A stretch of 62,826 nucleotides of DNA from Rhodopirellula europaea 6C (GCF_000338295.1 NZ_ANMO01000271.1:1-62826); one strand, 5' to 3'. Shown: positions 27,695 through 37,492, counted from the first letter of the stretch. Made by a program: numbers and translations. Notes: generated by a model from the sequence alone, not told the origin.

Positions 27695-30600
27695 TCAGCG
27701 TTTCGGTTTGCTCATCAGCAGTTTGTAGTGACCGGTTCCGAGAAGATCGTCCAGGCGTTCGCGAAGCTGCGGCGTGATGTCGACTCGGAATTTGTCGGCT
27801 TTGAAGTGCACCGTCTCTCCTTCGCACAACTGCATCGCCAACAACAAATCCTTGTTGCCCGGGTAGCCGCGAACGATTTCACGCACGTTGGACACCGTCT
27901 TCTCGTCGTGCTCGGCTTCGTCCAAACGAATCCGAATGCCGTGCGTGTACCGTGAATCCAATTCGTCCAGCGGCGTCAACTCGTCGATGATCAGGTTGAT
28001 TTCATCCCCACCCCCGCGTCGGTCGATCTTGGCTTTGGCTAGCACCACGGCATCGGGCTGAATTCGTTCACCACAAACGGCGAATCCCTTCGGCCAACAA
28101 ATGCAGCGAACGCTGCCAGCCATGTCTTCGAGATCAAAGTTGGCGTACTTGCTGGGCGCACCCGGTTTGGGATTCTTGGTGTGAGCGATTTTAATGCTGC
28201 TGATCATCCCACCAACGATGACTTCGTCGCGGTCTTTGCAATCCGCCATGGATTCGGTGGTGTGCGTACGGAACGTCGCCAGCTTGTTTTCAAACTCAGC
28301 CAGCGGGTGACTGTCGAGGTAGAAACCCAAGACTTCTTTTTCAGCCAACAACTTTTCGCGATCCGGCCATTCTTCGATGTCGGGCAACGGCACCGCGGCA
28401 CTGGACTCGCCGTTTGAATCGGCATCGTCTTCCTCTTCAAACGCGTCGAAGAAGCTTGCTTGGCCGGTCTTTTTGTCAGCTTGAACCTTCGCTCCGGCTT
28501 GCATCGCCCGTTCCAGCACCGCGGCCAATTGGCTGCGTTTCGCACCAAAACAATCAAACGCGCCGGCTTTGATCAACGTTTCGATCGAGCTGCGGTTACA
28601 GTCGTGCGGGTCGACTCGTTCGCAGAAGTCAAAGATGTCTTTGAACGGTCCGTTCTTCTTGCGTTCCTCTTCGATGCTGATCGCGGTGGATCCGCCGCAG
28701 GCTTTGATGGCAGACAACGCAAATGGAATCTTGCCGTCCAGCACTCCGAAGTCAGCATCAGATTGATTGACATTGGGAGGCAGAACCTCGATGTCCATCC
28801 GATCGCAATCTTCCATGTGCTCAACAAGCGCATCCTTGCGTTTGAAGTTCCGCCCCGAGATGTCGCTGGACAGCAACGCTGCCATGAACTCGACGGGGTA
28901 GTGGGCTTTCAAGTACGCCGTTTGATACGCGACCAAGGCGTACGCGGTGGAGTGCGACTTGTTGAAACCGTAACCGGCGAACTTGACGATCAGGTTCCAG
29001 ATGTCCTCGGCGTCCTTTTCCGCCAAACCGTTCTTGATCGAACCGGCGATAAAGACATCGTGGTTGGCATCGATCAGTGCCTGCTTCTTTTTACTAATCG
29101 CCTTGATACACGTGTACGCTTTAGCCAGCGGCACGTCACCGAGGCGGTTGAGAATCCGCATCACCTGTTCTTGGTAGACCATGATCGAGTTGGTCTCTTC
29201 CAAGATCTCCTTCAAGACCGGGTGCTTGTACTCCGGTTGCTGCCGCCCGTGTTTGATATTGACGTAGTCGTCGACCATCCCGCCCTCGAGCGGACCGGGA
29301 CGATACAACGCCGCCGTCGCGATGATGTCGTTGAACGTGTCGGGCTTCATCCGTTGAAGCAAATCGCGGATACCACCGGACTCGAGTTGAAAGACGCCTT
29401 TGGTTTCGCCGCGTTGCAGCAAAGCGTAGGACGGTTTGTCATCCAGCGGAAACTTCAGCGGATCGATGGTGGTGCCGGTCGTTTGTTCGACCAACTTCAC
29501 CGTTCGCGAAAGGATCGTCAGGTTGCGAAGTCCGAGGAAGTCCATCTTCAGCAAACCGGATGCTTCCACGTCGACCATCGCCCACTGCGTGATCACATCC
29601 TGCTTTCCGGGGACGCGGCCAAGCGGCACGTATTCGGTCAACGGTTTGTCGGCGATCACAACGGCGGCGGCGTGTGTGCCGACGTTGCGAGCCAGCCCTT
29701 CGATCTTCATCGCCAGATCGAGCAACTCGCGGATTTCCGGGTCGCCGTCGTAGATCATCTTCAGGTCGGCGCTCTTCTCGAGCGACTTTGCGATGGTAAT
29801 CTTCAGCTCATCGGGCACCAACTCCGTGATTTGGTTGACGCGAGAAAGCGGAATGCCAAGCGCGCGACCGGTGTCCTTGATCGCGGCCTTTGCTGCCAGC
29901 GTTCCGAACGTTCCGATCTGGCAGACCATCTCGCTGCCGTAGCGTTCTTTCACATAGTCGATAACCTCGATCCGACGTTCCTTTTCGAAGTCGATATCGA
30001 TATCGGGTGGCTCGGTTCGCGACTCATCGAGGAATCGCTCGAACAGCAAGTCGTATCGCAGCGGACAAACGTGCGACATGTAAAGCGCGTAACACACAAT
30101 CGCACCCACCCCGGAACCCCGGGCGGTGGCACTGATCCCGATGTCACGAGCGTGGTTGACGAAGTCCCAAACGATGAGGAAGTAGGTCGGGTATCCCAGC
30201 TTTTCGATCACGTCCAATTCGCGATCCAGACGAGCCATCACTTCATCGGATAGCTTTCCATCGATGATCCGCTCGTCATCGCCTTCGTAGCGTTCCATCA
30301 ATCCCTGCTCGCAAAGCTTTCGCAGGTAATCCAGCGGCGTCAGCTCGTCGGGGCAGGGGAAGCTCGGGAAGAAGTACTTGTTGAACTCCAGCTGAATGTC
30401 GACGGTGTCAGCGATCTCTTGGCTACGACCGACGGCGTCTTCCAGTCCCGGGAACTTCTCGTACATCTGCTGCGGGCTGCGAAGAAAGAACTGATCGTTC
30501 TCCATCTTCATCCGCGTGTTGTCGGTTCGAAAACGACCGGTATTGATGCACAACATGATGTCTTGTGCTTCCGCGTCTTCCTGATTGACGTAGTGGCAAT

Positions 30601-31294
30601 CACTCGTCGCGACCAAAGGCAGGCCCATCTTGTTCGCAATGTCGACGGCGCCTTCGAGCTGGGTGCGTTGGATGTCGACGTCGTTGTTCATGATCTCGAT
30701 GAAGTAACGATCGCCGAAGACCTTGTGGAACCAACCCGCAATCTTCTTGGCTTCTTCCTCGTGTTCTTTGGTTTGAATCCCCTTCAAAATCGCGCGACTG
30801 AATTCGCTGCTGACGCATCCGGACAAGCACACGATGCCTTCGTTGTACTTCTCCAGAATCTCCTTATCGATTCGTGGTTTGAAGTAGAAACCTTCGAGCG
30901 ACGCGGCCGACGCCAGCTTGATCAGGTTTTTGAACCCAGTTCGATTCTGAGCCAATAGCGTCAGGTGATAACTCGCCGCTTTGCTGCTACTTGCTCCACC
31001 TTTGTCGAATCGACTTCCCGGTGCGATGTAGGCTTCGTATCCGATGATCGGATTGATGCCGGCGTCTTTTGCCTTGCGATAGAACTCGAGCGCGCCGTGC
31101 AGGTTGCCGTGGTCGGTCAGTGCCAGCGCATTCATCCCATGATCAACGGCTCGCTTGACCAATTTTCCAATGTCGCCGGCTCCATCGAGCAGGCTGTAGT
31201 GGCTGTGGCAGTGGAGGTGAACAAACGGTTTGGTTTCGGGAATTTCCGTCGCCGCTTCAATGTTCATTTCGGGAGCGATGATCGTATCCGACAT
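27695..31294 (-). CDS. dnaE: DNA polymerase III subunit alpha
   Basis: This is the replicative polymerase catalytic subunit, at 1199 residues the normal length for the DnaE1 type. The N-terminal PHP domain shows HLHCHSHYSLLDGAG (about 26-40), TDHGNLHG and SDCHYVN, so its metal-binding histidines look intact. The palm carries GSGVGAIV (393-400) and the catalytic PDIDIDF (430-436) with two of the three aspartates. The finger region and thumb follow (for example GYGFNKSHSTAYALVAYQTAYLKAHYP, given here only as position about 790-815). A helix-hairpin-helix and an OB fold lie in the last third, and the C-terminus is short. ATG with AAGGA 9 bases upstream sets the start. It is transcribed alone. 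Confidence 0.98.
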   Translation of the reverse strand: MSDTIIAPEMNIEAATEIPETKPFVHLHCHSHYSLLDGAGDIGKLVKRAVDHGMNALALTDHGNLHGALEFYRKAKDAGINPIIGYEAYIAPGSRFDKGGASSSKAASYHLTLLAQNRTGFKNLIKLASAASLEGFYFKPRIDKEILEKYNEGIVCLSGCVSSEFSRAILKGIQTKEHEEEAKKIAGWFHKVFGDRYFIEIMNNDVDIQRTQLEGAVDIANKMGLPLVATSDCHYVNQEDAEAQDIMLCINTGRFRTDNTRMKMENDQFFLRSPQQMYEKFPGLEDAVGRSQEIADTVDIQLEFNKYFFPSFPCPDELTPLDYLRKLCEQGLMERYEGDDERIIDGKLSDEVMARLDRELDVIEKLGYPTYFLIVWDFVNHARDIGISATARGSGVGAIVCYALYMSHVCPLRYDLLFERFLDESRTEPPDIDIDFEKERRIEVIDYVKERYGSEMVCQIGTFGTLAAKAAIKDTGRALGIPLSRVNQITELVPDELKITIAKSLEKSADLKMIYDGDPEIRELLDLAMKIEGLARNVGTHAAAVVIADKPLTEYVPLGRVPGKQDVITQWAMVDVEASGLLKMDFLGLRNLTILSRTVKLVEQTTGTTIDPLKFPLDDKPSYALLQRGETKGVFQLESGGIRDLLQRMKPDTFNDIIATAALYRPGPLEGGMVDDYVNIKHGRQQPEYKHPVLKEILEETNSIMVYQEQVMRILNRLGDVPLAKAYTCIKAISKKKQALIDANHDVFIAGSIKNGLAEKDAEDIWNLIVKFAGYGFNKSHSTAYALVAYQTAYLKAHYPVEFMAALLSSDISGRNFKRKDALVEHMEDCDRMDIEVLPPNVNQSDADFGVLDGKIPFALSAIKACGGSTAISIEEERKKNGPFKDIFDFCERVDPHDCNRSSIETLIKAGAFDCFGAKRSQLAAVLERAMQAGAKVQADKKTGQASFFDAFEEEDDADSNGESSAAVPLPDIEEWPDREKLLAEKEVLGFYLDSHPLAEFENKLATFRTHTTESMADCKDRDEVIVGGMISSIKIAHTKNPKPGAPSKYANFDLEDMAGSVRCICWPKGFAVCGERIQPDAVVLAKAKIDRRGGGDEINLIIDELTPLDELDSRYTHGIRIRLDEAEHDEKTVSNVREIVRGYPGNKDLLLAMQLCEGETVHFKADKFRVDITPQLRERLDDLLGTGHYKLLMSKPKR

Positions 31295-31589
31295 TCAGCA
31301 AAATCCTTTTCGAGGGTGCGCGTCAGCCAACGTTTGTACCCGCTGAGCCAGCCGAGAGAAACTCGCGTTTGGTGATTGCAAATTTCTGCCCTGTTTGCCG
31401 GCGTTTTGGCCGCCGATTGTCGCGGTTTTTGCAAATGAGCTGATTCACACCACCCGCCAGCGATGCGCGCGGTTCGGTGGCGGGGCAGGGCGGTGCAGCG
31501 GTCATTCGATAGAGAACGGCCCGCGAAAAGGTCCGGTGAAAATGCTAAACTCGCGGAGTCAAAAATCGCTTTCCAAAGAAAACGCCACG

Positions 31590-32894
31590 ATGCCAAGCAT
31601 GACGAATCCGCATTTCGTAGGGACTGCTTCACGAATGGTTCGGGGCAGGGCGGTGAGCGTCCTTGTCGCCGTTTGCTGGATGGGCTGGCTTTCTATCGGA
31701 TGCGAAATAGGTGTGGCGGCGGAACCCGTTCCAAAGTCGTCGAACGCGGCGGAGCAGGGCGGGGCGTTTGAGACGCGAGTGTTGAATCTGCCCGAGACGC
31801 CTTTCAACTACAGCGACATTGATTGGCCGGATCACTTTCGATCCGCAGTCGAACGCTTTGACAACACTCCGCCGGGCAACCCGCTGACCGATCACGGAGC
31901 GACGCTTGGACGCGTGTTGTTCTACGACAAATCGCTATCGGCCAACGGAACGGTTTCGTGTGCGTCGTGCCACAAACAAGAGTTGTCGTTCACCGATGAC
32001 GAACCATTGAGCGTTGGTTTTGACGGAAAGAAGGTCGCTCGCAATTCGATGAGTCTTGTGAATGCTCGTTTCTATCAACGAGGTCGTTTCTTCTGGGACG
32101 AGCGTGCTCGTACGTTGGAACAACAAGTCTTGATGCCAATTGAAAATCCGATCGAGATGGGCCATGAGCTGGACAAGTTGATTCCGCAATTGGCGGCGGA
32201 CCCGATTTATCCGCCTCTGTTCATAAAGGCGTTCGGGTCTTCGGATGTCACGGTCGATCGAGTCGCGAAAGCGTTGGCTCAATTTGTTCGCTCGATCGTT
32301 TCCTATCAATCGAAGTACGACATTGGTTTGGCAGAAGCCGGTTCGTATCGCAGGCCGTTTCCTAACTTCAGCGAACAAGAGAACCTGGGGAAGGACGTCT
32401 TTCTTCGGCGAGCCAATTGTGCGTCGTGCCACATGAGCAACGCGTTGCCGTTCAATCCCCATCGGCCCGACGAGCCATACGATTCGTCCAAGCGACCGCC
32501 TCGTCAAACAGCCTTTTTCACCATGACGACTCCTGCCGTCAACGGCGTCGACGCGGACACGGACGAAGTTGACTTGGGCGTGGGGGCGGTCAGCAATGCC
32601 AAGATGGATCGCGGCCGGTTCAAGTCCCCGTCGCTCCGAAACGTCGAACTGACCGGACCGTTCATGCATGACGGACGATTCCACACGCTTGACCAAGTCG
32701 TCGAGCACTACAACTGGAGCATCAAACCGCATCCGAACCTGGACGGACGGCTGGAGAACTTCTCTGCCAACGGGATGGGGCTGCCCGAAGTGCCCAAAGT
32801 GGCTCTGGTCGCGTTCCTGAAAACGCTGACCGACCGCACGATTCTGACGGACGAAAAATGGAGCGATCCGTTCGTGCGGGCTGTTTCTGAGTAG
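31590..32894 (+). CDS. Dihaem cytochrome c peroxidase (MauG/CcpA family)
   Basis: The 434-residue exported protein has two c-type haem sites, CASCH at 124-128 and CASCH at 277-281, with the spacing of bacterial dihaem peroxidases. It keeps family blocks such as LFYDKSLSANGTVSCASCH, RFFWDERARTLEQQ, NPIEMGH and the late FMHDGRFHTLDQVVEHYN. These enzymes reduce peroxide or oxidise partner proteins in the periplasm. The N-terminus is a signal sequence; WLSIGC might be a weak lipobox. The start is uncertain: ATGs at 31542, 31590 and 31599 are all possible and none has a strong ribosome site. The gene is divergent from dnaE across 295 bases that show nothing else. Confidence 0.93.
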   Translation: MPSMTNPHFVGTASRMVRGRAVSVLVAVCWMGWLSIGCEIGVAAEPVPKSSNAAEQGGAFETRVLNLPETPFNYSDIDWPDHFRSAVERFDNTPPGNPLTDHGATLGRVLFYDKSLSANGTVSCASCHKQELSFTDDEPLSVGFDGKKVARNSMSLVNARFYQRGRFFWDERARTLEQQVLMPIENPIEMGHELDKLIPQLAADPIYPPLFIKAFGSSDVTVDRVAKALAQFVRSIVSYQSKYDIGLAEAGSYRRPFPNFSEQENLGKDVFLRRANCASCHMSNALPFNPHRPDEPYDSSKRPPRQTAFFTMTTPAVNGVDADTDEVDLGVGAVSNAKMDRGRFKSPSLRNVELTGPFMHDGRFHTLDQVVEHYNWSIKPHPNLDGRLENFSANGMGLPEVPKVALVAFLKTLTDRTILTDEKWSDPFVRAVSE

Positions 32895-33196
32895 CGATGC
32901 TGCCGGGAGTTTTTGCGGGGGAGCGTCTGCAATCATAGACAGGCAGGGAACTTTGCCCCCCGAAAACGTCCTCGTATCGACAACGTTTCGCGTTGCAAGG
33001 ATTCCACTTCGTGTGGCGTTTTTACAACGTTTGACGGCATGTGCGGACGCGGCCGAAAGGGCCTGCTTTTCATAAGTCACCCATTCGCAGTGACTTGCGA
33101 TGAAAACGATGGTGGAAAGGTGCCGACGGCGCGGCGTCTGCAAATAGGTATCGGTTCGACCGCGGAGGTCTTCCGACTTGTTACCAGTGTTTCTGC
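32895..33196. other. Intergenic, nothing evident
   Basis: These 302 bases lie between two plus-strand genes. The 8-mer ACAACGTT occurs twice about 46 bases apart; otherwise nothing was recognised. Confidence 0.4.
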
Positions 33197-34075
33197 ATGC
33201 ACGTTGTTCAGCTAACCGAACTTGCTTCCGTCCTGGCCTATCATGGGCCAGCGATGCTGTTGCAGCGCCGACCGATTTCGCCCGAGGCCATTGCGCAGTA
33301 TTGGTCCGCATCGCGAAATCGATTGGACCTGTGGCATCAGGTCATGGCCAGGTTCAATCGCGTCAAATCAACGGGTGACTTCTACCGCATGCGATGTTGG
33401 TGGACCGACCACATGGGTGTGCTGGAAGAGATTCTGGCCAGCGAAGTGCTGACACGTGTCGTGGCCGCGATCGGAGACGGCATCGACCGGCGAAACGGAA
33501 CCGATGAGTGTTCGCCGATCACGCAAGCCATCCATTTGTCTCATCTGGAAGCACGCAACCGAGTCCAATGGGCGATCTTGGATCGTCGCGGTTGCAGTGT
33601 GAGTGACGCGGTTCGGCTGAATCGATTGCGACGTGTGACCGAGCGTTGGATCGACGTCTTGGTTGGCAGCATCTCCGCCTACGATGCCGAGTTGACCCGG
33701 TTTGGAATGGATCTCACCCGGACTCGATCTCACGCCACCGCCGCGAGAGAATGCAGCACGACGCCATCGCACGAAACGGTCGCCTGGCTAACTCGCGCCG
33801 CAATGACAGAAGGTTTTCAAAAGCACGTTGCGAAACAAGCGTCTTTGCCGGCGGCGAATCAAGGCGTCGCTGATAGCGTCATGATGATGATGCGAGCAGA
33901 CCTGTTCGACAGCATCGGGACGCTGAAGTCGTTGTGGATGCACCGCATCGAAAGCAAGGTCGACCAAACCGACCAGATGATCGCGGAGTTCCTGCGGCCT
34001 GACGTGAATGAGTCAACGACCGTCAACGCATACGAACAACTGCACGCAACCGCGCTGGCTCAGTGGTTCCGCTAG
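33197..34075 (+). CDS. Helical cytoplasmic protein, unknown function
   Basis: The protein has 292 residues, no signal peptide and no membrane segment. It looks mainly alpha-helical, with many Arg, Leu and Trp residues (QYWSASRNRLDLWHQVMARF near the start). A run of four methionines (VMMMMRADLF) sits about residue 230. I do not recognise a family. The start at this ATG is not backed by a ribosome site; an internal ATG at 33254 would remove 19 residues. The long coherent frame and low rare-codon content support a real gene. It stands alone, followed by an imperfect hairpin at about 34173-34204. Confidence 0.65.
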   Translation: MHVVQLTELASVLAYHGPAMLLQRRPISPEAIAQYWSASRNRLDLWHQVMARFNRVKSTGDFYRMRCWWTDHMGVLEEILASEVLTRVVAAIGDGIDRRNGTDECSPITQAIHLSHLEARNRVQWAILDRRGCSVSDAVRLNRLRRVTERWIDVLVGSISAYDAELTRFGMDLTRTRSHATAARECSTTPSHETVAWLTRAAMTEGFQKHVAKQASLPAANQGVADSVMMMMRADLFDSIGTLKSLWMHRIESKVDQTDQMIAEFLRPDVNESTTVNAYEQLHATALAQWFR

Positions 34076-34172
34076 GCACGCAACTTGAGAGTTCTTCTCG
34101 CCAGGTCCACTGGAACGGGCCGCATCAAGCATCAGTGTGCATATGCTAGGCCGGCGAAAGCTGACATTCGTC

Positions 34173-34204
34173 ATGCAAGCGAGAAATAGAGTCTCTGCTT
34201 GCAT
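34173..34204 (+). terminator. Possible hairpin terminator
   Basis: The arms ATGCAAGC-GAGA and TCTC-T-GCTTGCAT form a 12-bp stem with one bulged base and a 7-base loop, about 100 bases after the unknown helical-protein gene. Only a short T-stretch follows, so termination is uncertain. Confidence 0.35.
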
Positions 34205-34240
34205 TTCAGGCGTCTGTCCTGTGACTGTTCAGTTCGGCAA

Positions 34241-34335
34241 AAATGATCGGGCAAAAGCATTTTAGCCGTTTGGGCGTTAGCCCCGGTTCTACGTGGATGC
34301 AGCAAGGTTTCGCACGACTATTCAAATGCCGAAAG
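34241..34335 (+). repeat. Dispersed ~95-bp repeat, copy B
   Basis: TTGGGCGTTAGCCCCGGTT (34270-34288) matches copy A near 2504-2522 in the opposite orientation. Similarity extends left (ATGATCGGGCA) and right (CGTGGATGCAGCAA, TTCAAATGCCGAA). The rest of the 34076-34532 spacer shows no gene. Confidence 0.55.
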
Positions 34336-34532
34336 ATGGTTAACGACCTGTCGAACCGAGCGTAGAACACAGCATCGTAGTCAGTTTGCCGTCAACGACT
34401 TTGCGGGGCGTACGGGGCGCACTAGCGATTTGCATCTCAATCTAGTTCTGTCTGTTGTGCATTGATTACAAGCGGTCCGTTCGATTGGATTCATTGGATG
34501 ATCGCACCTAAAGTGAAACGACCGCGAAAGCT

Positions 34533-34976
34533 TCAGCTTGAACGTAGGAAGCGTTTGGACTTCCGCGTGAATGTTGCAATCGCCGCCGCGGAACTGCCGG
34601 AAAACAAACAACATGCGACGCCAGAAAGGAGTACGACAGGCGTGGATGGTGTGTCCTCGAGCCACTGAGGTACATGACCTACTTGGCCTAATCGAATTAA
34701 GAATAGAAACGAGGCACCACATCCGTAGATGAATGCAGTTGCTGTTGAAGCACCAACGCGAGCAACTTGGATGGCACCAATCATCACCACAAGAAACGCG
34801 ATTATCAAACCGGGCAGGTAGCTGTGTTTGCTGGTTGGAGGAATCGTGAACAAGAGTATGACGAAGGCGATCAAATAGAACGCAAGCAATCTTGCACTTA
34901 CCGATGGTTTTGACAGTTCGCACGCAGCCTCGCTCATGACTGGCAAATCATCAAACGAATTGGATGTGTTACCCAT
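34533..34976 (-). CDS. Small polytopic membrane protein
   Basis: This 147-residue protein has four hydrophobic segments: about residues 33-51, 57-76, 80-97 and 112-133. Its N-terminus is soluble and acidic. No family was recognised. The ATG is chosen because AAGGTGG precedes it by six bases; an upstream start would add ten residues. The gene lies 79 bases downstream of another membrane-protein gene on the same strand, so the two are probably co-transcribed. Confidence 0.65.
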   Translation of the reverse strand: MGNTSNSFDDLPVMSEAACELSKPSVSARLLAFYLIAFVILLFTIPPTSKHSYLPGLIIAFLVVMIGAIQVARVGASTATAFIYGCGASFLFLIRLGQVGHVPQWLEDTPSTPVVLLSGVACCLFSGSSAAAIATFTRKSKRFLRSS

Positions 34977-35055
34977 AACGGTCCACCTTAGCAGTGTTGA
35001 AGCCACGGCAGTCTTGCAATATCAATTCGTTAACTGGTTTTGCCGATCTTTGGTG

Positions 35056-35769
35056 TCACCAGAAAACGCTGAAACCAATGCAGAGGACCATCGCAGACCC
35101 TGCAAGCTGTGGAAGATAGCGTTTGTCCAGCGTTCGAGCGAATGCCCAGCCGGATGCGGTCGTGCCGATGAGCCCCGGCATGAAAAGCATGTGTGGGCAG
35201 TCCTCGAATCCGGTTGGCGAAAGCCAGTGGTAGCCAATCATCAACGATCCCAAGATCGGCCACGCCCAGAACCAGTAGATAAGAAACTTTCGTTGCTCAA
35301 TTCGGGAACGTCGCTCAAATGCTTCGGGACCATGAGTTCGCGGTCCCTCCACGATCTGCTTACCGCAAGAGTTGCAGCACCTCGTCGTCGCCACGCGCTT
35401 CGTGGACCGTGATAGGTCTGCGTTGCAGTTGGGGCAGATCAATGCGTAGCGTTGGGATTTGTGTTCGCCCCAAATCAACGCAGTGAGAAAGAATCCAATC
35501 GAAGGAAGAATCAACACGATGGGCAGTGCATCCGCGGTCGATTCACCAAAGTTTTGCCTCGCAGAGGCCACCACGGAGTCACGCCACGCGGCAACTACCG
35601 CGAAATATGCAAGCATGACCACAACACCAACGGTTGCGGCGGGGATAAGTATCCACATGCGTTTCTTCGACAAGGCGTTGATGTCTGCAGTCGACAGCAT
35701 GAACCGATCTGATTTTGAATCCGAATGGTTGCGATCAGAGATCAGAGTGTCGCGATCGCGGTTTGTCAT
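35056..35769 (-). CDS. Membrane protein with internal zinc ribbon
   Basis: The protein has 237 residues. An acidic N-terminus precedes two membrane segments (about 37-60 and 82-102). A compact zinc ribbon follows with CPNC and CNSC pairs about 20 residues apart, and then three more membrane segments to the C-terminus. The ribbon probably lies in the cytoplasm and may bind metal or a partner protein; no enzyme motif is visible. The start at MTNRDRD is preferred because the longer frame runs into the palindromic repeat cluster upstream; a further ATG at 35700 is possible. It is followed by the small membrane protein at 34533-34976. Confidence 0.65.
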   Translation of the reverse strand: MTNRDRDTLISDRNHSDSKSDRFMLSTADINALSKKRMWILIPAATVGVVVMLAYFAVVAAWRDSVVASARQNFGESTADALPIVLILPSIGFFLTALIWGEHKSQRYALICPNCNADLSRSTKRVATTRCCNSCGKQIVEGPRTHGPEAFERRSRIEQRKFLIYWFWAWPILGSLMIGYHWLSPTGFEDCPHMLFMPGLIGTTASGWAFARTLDKRYLPQLAGSAMVLCIGFSVFW

Positions 35770-35929
35770 TTGCCAAGATGCCTGACCAACAGAATTCCGG
35801 TGAATTACTACTCCAGTCGTAATGTATGCGATCGATGTTCCACTTGAAAACTGAAGGCCGGCGGCTTGGCGTTCTGGCGAGTGCTGGACTGCCAGATTCT
35901 TGGGATTGGCACTGCTTTGGACCGCGTCT

Positions 35930-36160
35930 GTATTGTCCCACGACTTCGCCCAACGGGGCAGCCCTGTGCCAGCCCAGGGCAACTCGCTGGTTTGTGGCGG
36001 GACCAAGTTTGCAAAGCCCCAACGGGGCGGTCCTAGCGGATTCTTGGGGAGTCTGCCTTGGGGCCGCCCCGTTGGGGCTCAAGTCTCAAGTCGGAGTCTC
36101 CGCAACGCACCCCAGGCGATGCCTGGGGCTATCTTAGAGCTGCCCCTTCGGGGCGTGGGA
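35930..36160. repeat. Cluster of GC-rich palindromes
   Basis: The core is a perfect 16-bp inverted repeat, AGCCCCAACGGGGCGG at 36015-36030 against CCGCCCCGTTGGGGCT at 36064-36079. Flanking it are CCCCAGGC-GAT-GCCTGGGG (36110-36128), GCCCC-TTC-GGGGC (36142-36154) and a related CCCAACGGGGC near 35949. The cluster fills the spacer between the flavin monooxygenase and the zinc-ribbon membrane protein. No gene is present in 35770-36218. Confidence 0.8.
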
Positions 36161-36218
36161 CAGAAACAAAACCAACACCGCATCTTTCGCGTCAACCATC
36201 AAGCTTTATCAGCCCAAG

Positions 36219-37391
36219 CTAGTGCTGTCCGCCAATTGGCAGTCCATCGCTCCAAGCAGAGGCCATTCCCGAAGCCATTGCGGTGTAGTCTGTTTCGACC
36301 GCTTTCTGATCACGTAACGCACAAGCTTTCGCGTCGGATTCAAACAAGCTGGACGCGAAAGCTCGCCCGCCCATGATGACTCGAGTCGTCTTGTTGAATC
36401 GTTTTCGAGTGAACTCAGCCATCGCGGTTTCCAGATCACCTGCTGACGCAGAAATTTCGCGAGCAAGGAACCAAGCATCCTCCAACGCTTGAGCAGCTCC
36501 CTGGCCCGATGTTGGAAGCGCCGCATGCGCCGCGTCTCCTATCATCAGCACATTGTCCCGATGCCAGTTCGGCACGGGGTTGTGATCGAAAAGTGGCACG
36601 CATTTTGTGTTGCTGTCCGATGCGGATCGTACGATCTCGCCAACGGGATCGGGCCAGTCGTCGAACGCTTGCTTCAGCTGATCGATGCTGGGGTGATCTT
36701 GGGCGAGCGACACATCCGACACAGCCAGGCCGCCCGCCCAGTAGGCGGTGTGCGCAGATACGGGGACAAGTCCAAAACGTGCTCCAACACCCCAATAGTC
36801 ATGGACTTCCAAACGGTCGAATTCGGGTTGTTCCCATCGGTGGATACCAATCCAATTGACGAATCCTTGATAGACAGGTCGATTGTCATTCGTGATGAAT
36901 TGACGTGCCTTGGAGTCCATTCTTCCGGCCGCACCAATGATGAGCGTTGGCGAAATGGAATTGCCATCATCGAACATGACTTGGCAACAGTCGCCAGTGC
37001 GCTCAATCGAGGTAGCGTGTGTGTTGAAGGCAATTGGAATTTCGCACTCTTCGGCACGTCTCAGCAGCACTCGCATCAGATCTTCACGCAGCACCGCGAG
37101 GCTGGGACATCCCATCTCATCATCGAGTTGTCCAACATCCAGAATCCCAAGCTCGACATCGTTTCGCGTGAAGCGTCTCATCGCGGTGATTCGTCCAGAG
37201 ACAGCCATCAGCTCATCTAGGATTCCGAGCTCCGAGAGCACAAAGGTTGCGTTGGGCCAGCACACGACGCCAGCACCAAGATTGTGCACCGATTCTCTGC
37301 GTTCAAACACACGGACCGCGATGCCGACTTGTTTCAACGCAATCGCCGAAGCCAAACCCGCGACGCCAGCACCCAGTATTGCGACTTCCAA
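36219..37391 (-). CDS. FAD-dependent aromatic-ring monooxygenase
   Basis: This 390-residue single-component flavoprotein hydroxylase of the PHBH / urate-hydroxylase (HpxO-like) class uses NAD(P)H and O2. Motifs: FAD-binding GAGVAGL at 7-13 with a glutamate at the end of the next strand (VRVFERRE), the LREDL motif at 101-105, an IGAAG/D motif near 152-157, and GDAAHA followed by PTSGQGAAQALEDA at 285-306. No signal peptide is present, so it is cytoplasmic. The start codon is TTG, supported by AAAGGAG with a 9-base spacer. The substrate cannot be told from sequence. It is not in an evident operon. Confidence 0.9.
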   Translation of the reverse strand: MEVAILGAGVAGLASAIALKQVGIAVRVFERRESVHNLGAGVVCWPNATFVLSELGILDELMAVSGRITAMRRFTRNDVELGILDVGQLDDEMGCPSLAVLREDLMRVLLRRAEECEIPIAFNTHATSIERTGDCCQVMFDDGNSISPTLIIGAAGRMDSKARQFITNDNRPVYQGFVNWIGIHRWEQPEFDRLEVHDYWGVGARFGLVPVSAHTAYWAGGLAVSDVSLAQDHPSIDQLKQAFDDWPDPVGEIVRSASDSNTKCVPLFDHNPVPNWHRDNVLMIGDAAHAALPTSGQGAAQALEDAWFLAREISASAGDLETAMAEFTRKRFNKTTRVIMGGRAFASSLFESDAKACALRDQKAVETDYTAMASGMASAWSDGLPIGGQH

Positions 37392-37400
37392 GAGAATTGA

Positions 37401-37407
37401 CTCCTTT
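37401..37407 (-). promoter_or_regulatory. Shine-Dalgarno supporting a TTG start
   Basis: AAAGGAG on the minus strand, nine bases before the TTG at 37391-37389, sets the start of the flavin monooxygenase exactly where its FAD-binding strand begins. Confidence 0.75.
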
Positions 37408-37474
37408 CAAGAACGTATGCGGCGAACGCCGTGTGTCACTGATTCGAAGCGAAAGTTTGTACTGTTAACACCGG

Positions 37475-37492
37475 CCGGCGTTCGTACGCCGG
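37475..37492. repeat. Short palindrome CCGGCG-N6-CGCCGG
   Basis: CCGGCG TTCGTA CGCCGG lies upstream of the flavin monooxygenase. It is the type of short GC palindrome found repeatedly between genes in this window. The 660-base spacer 37392-38051 holds no supported gene; it contains this palindrome, the MITE-like element and the 38004 hairpin. Confidence 0.55.

Noticed and set aside
28460-30253. 597-codon plus-strand frame opposite dnaE
   Set aside because: It is entirely antisense to an unmistakable DNA polymerase III alpha subunit.
31935-33311. 458-codon minus-strand frame across the peroxidase gene end
   Set aside because: It is antisense to the two-haem peroxidase, whose CASCH motifs fix the true strand.
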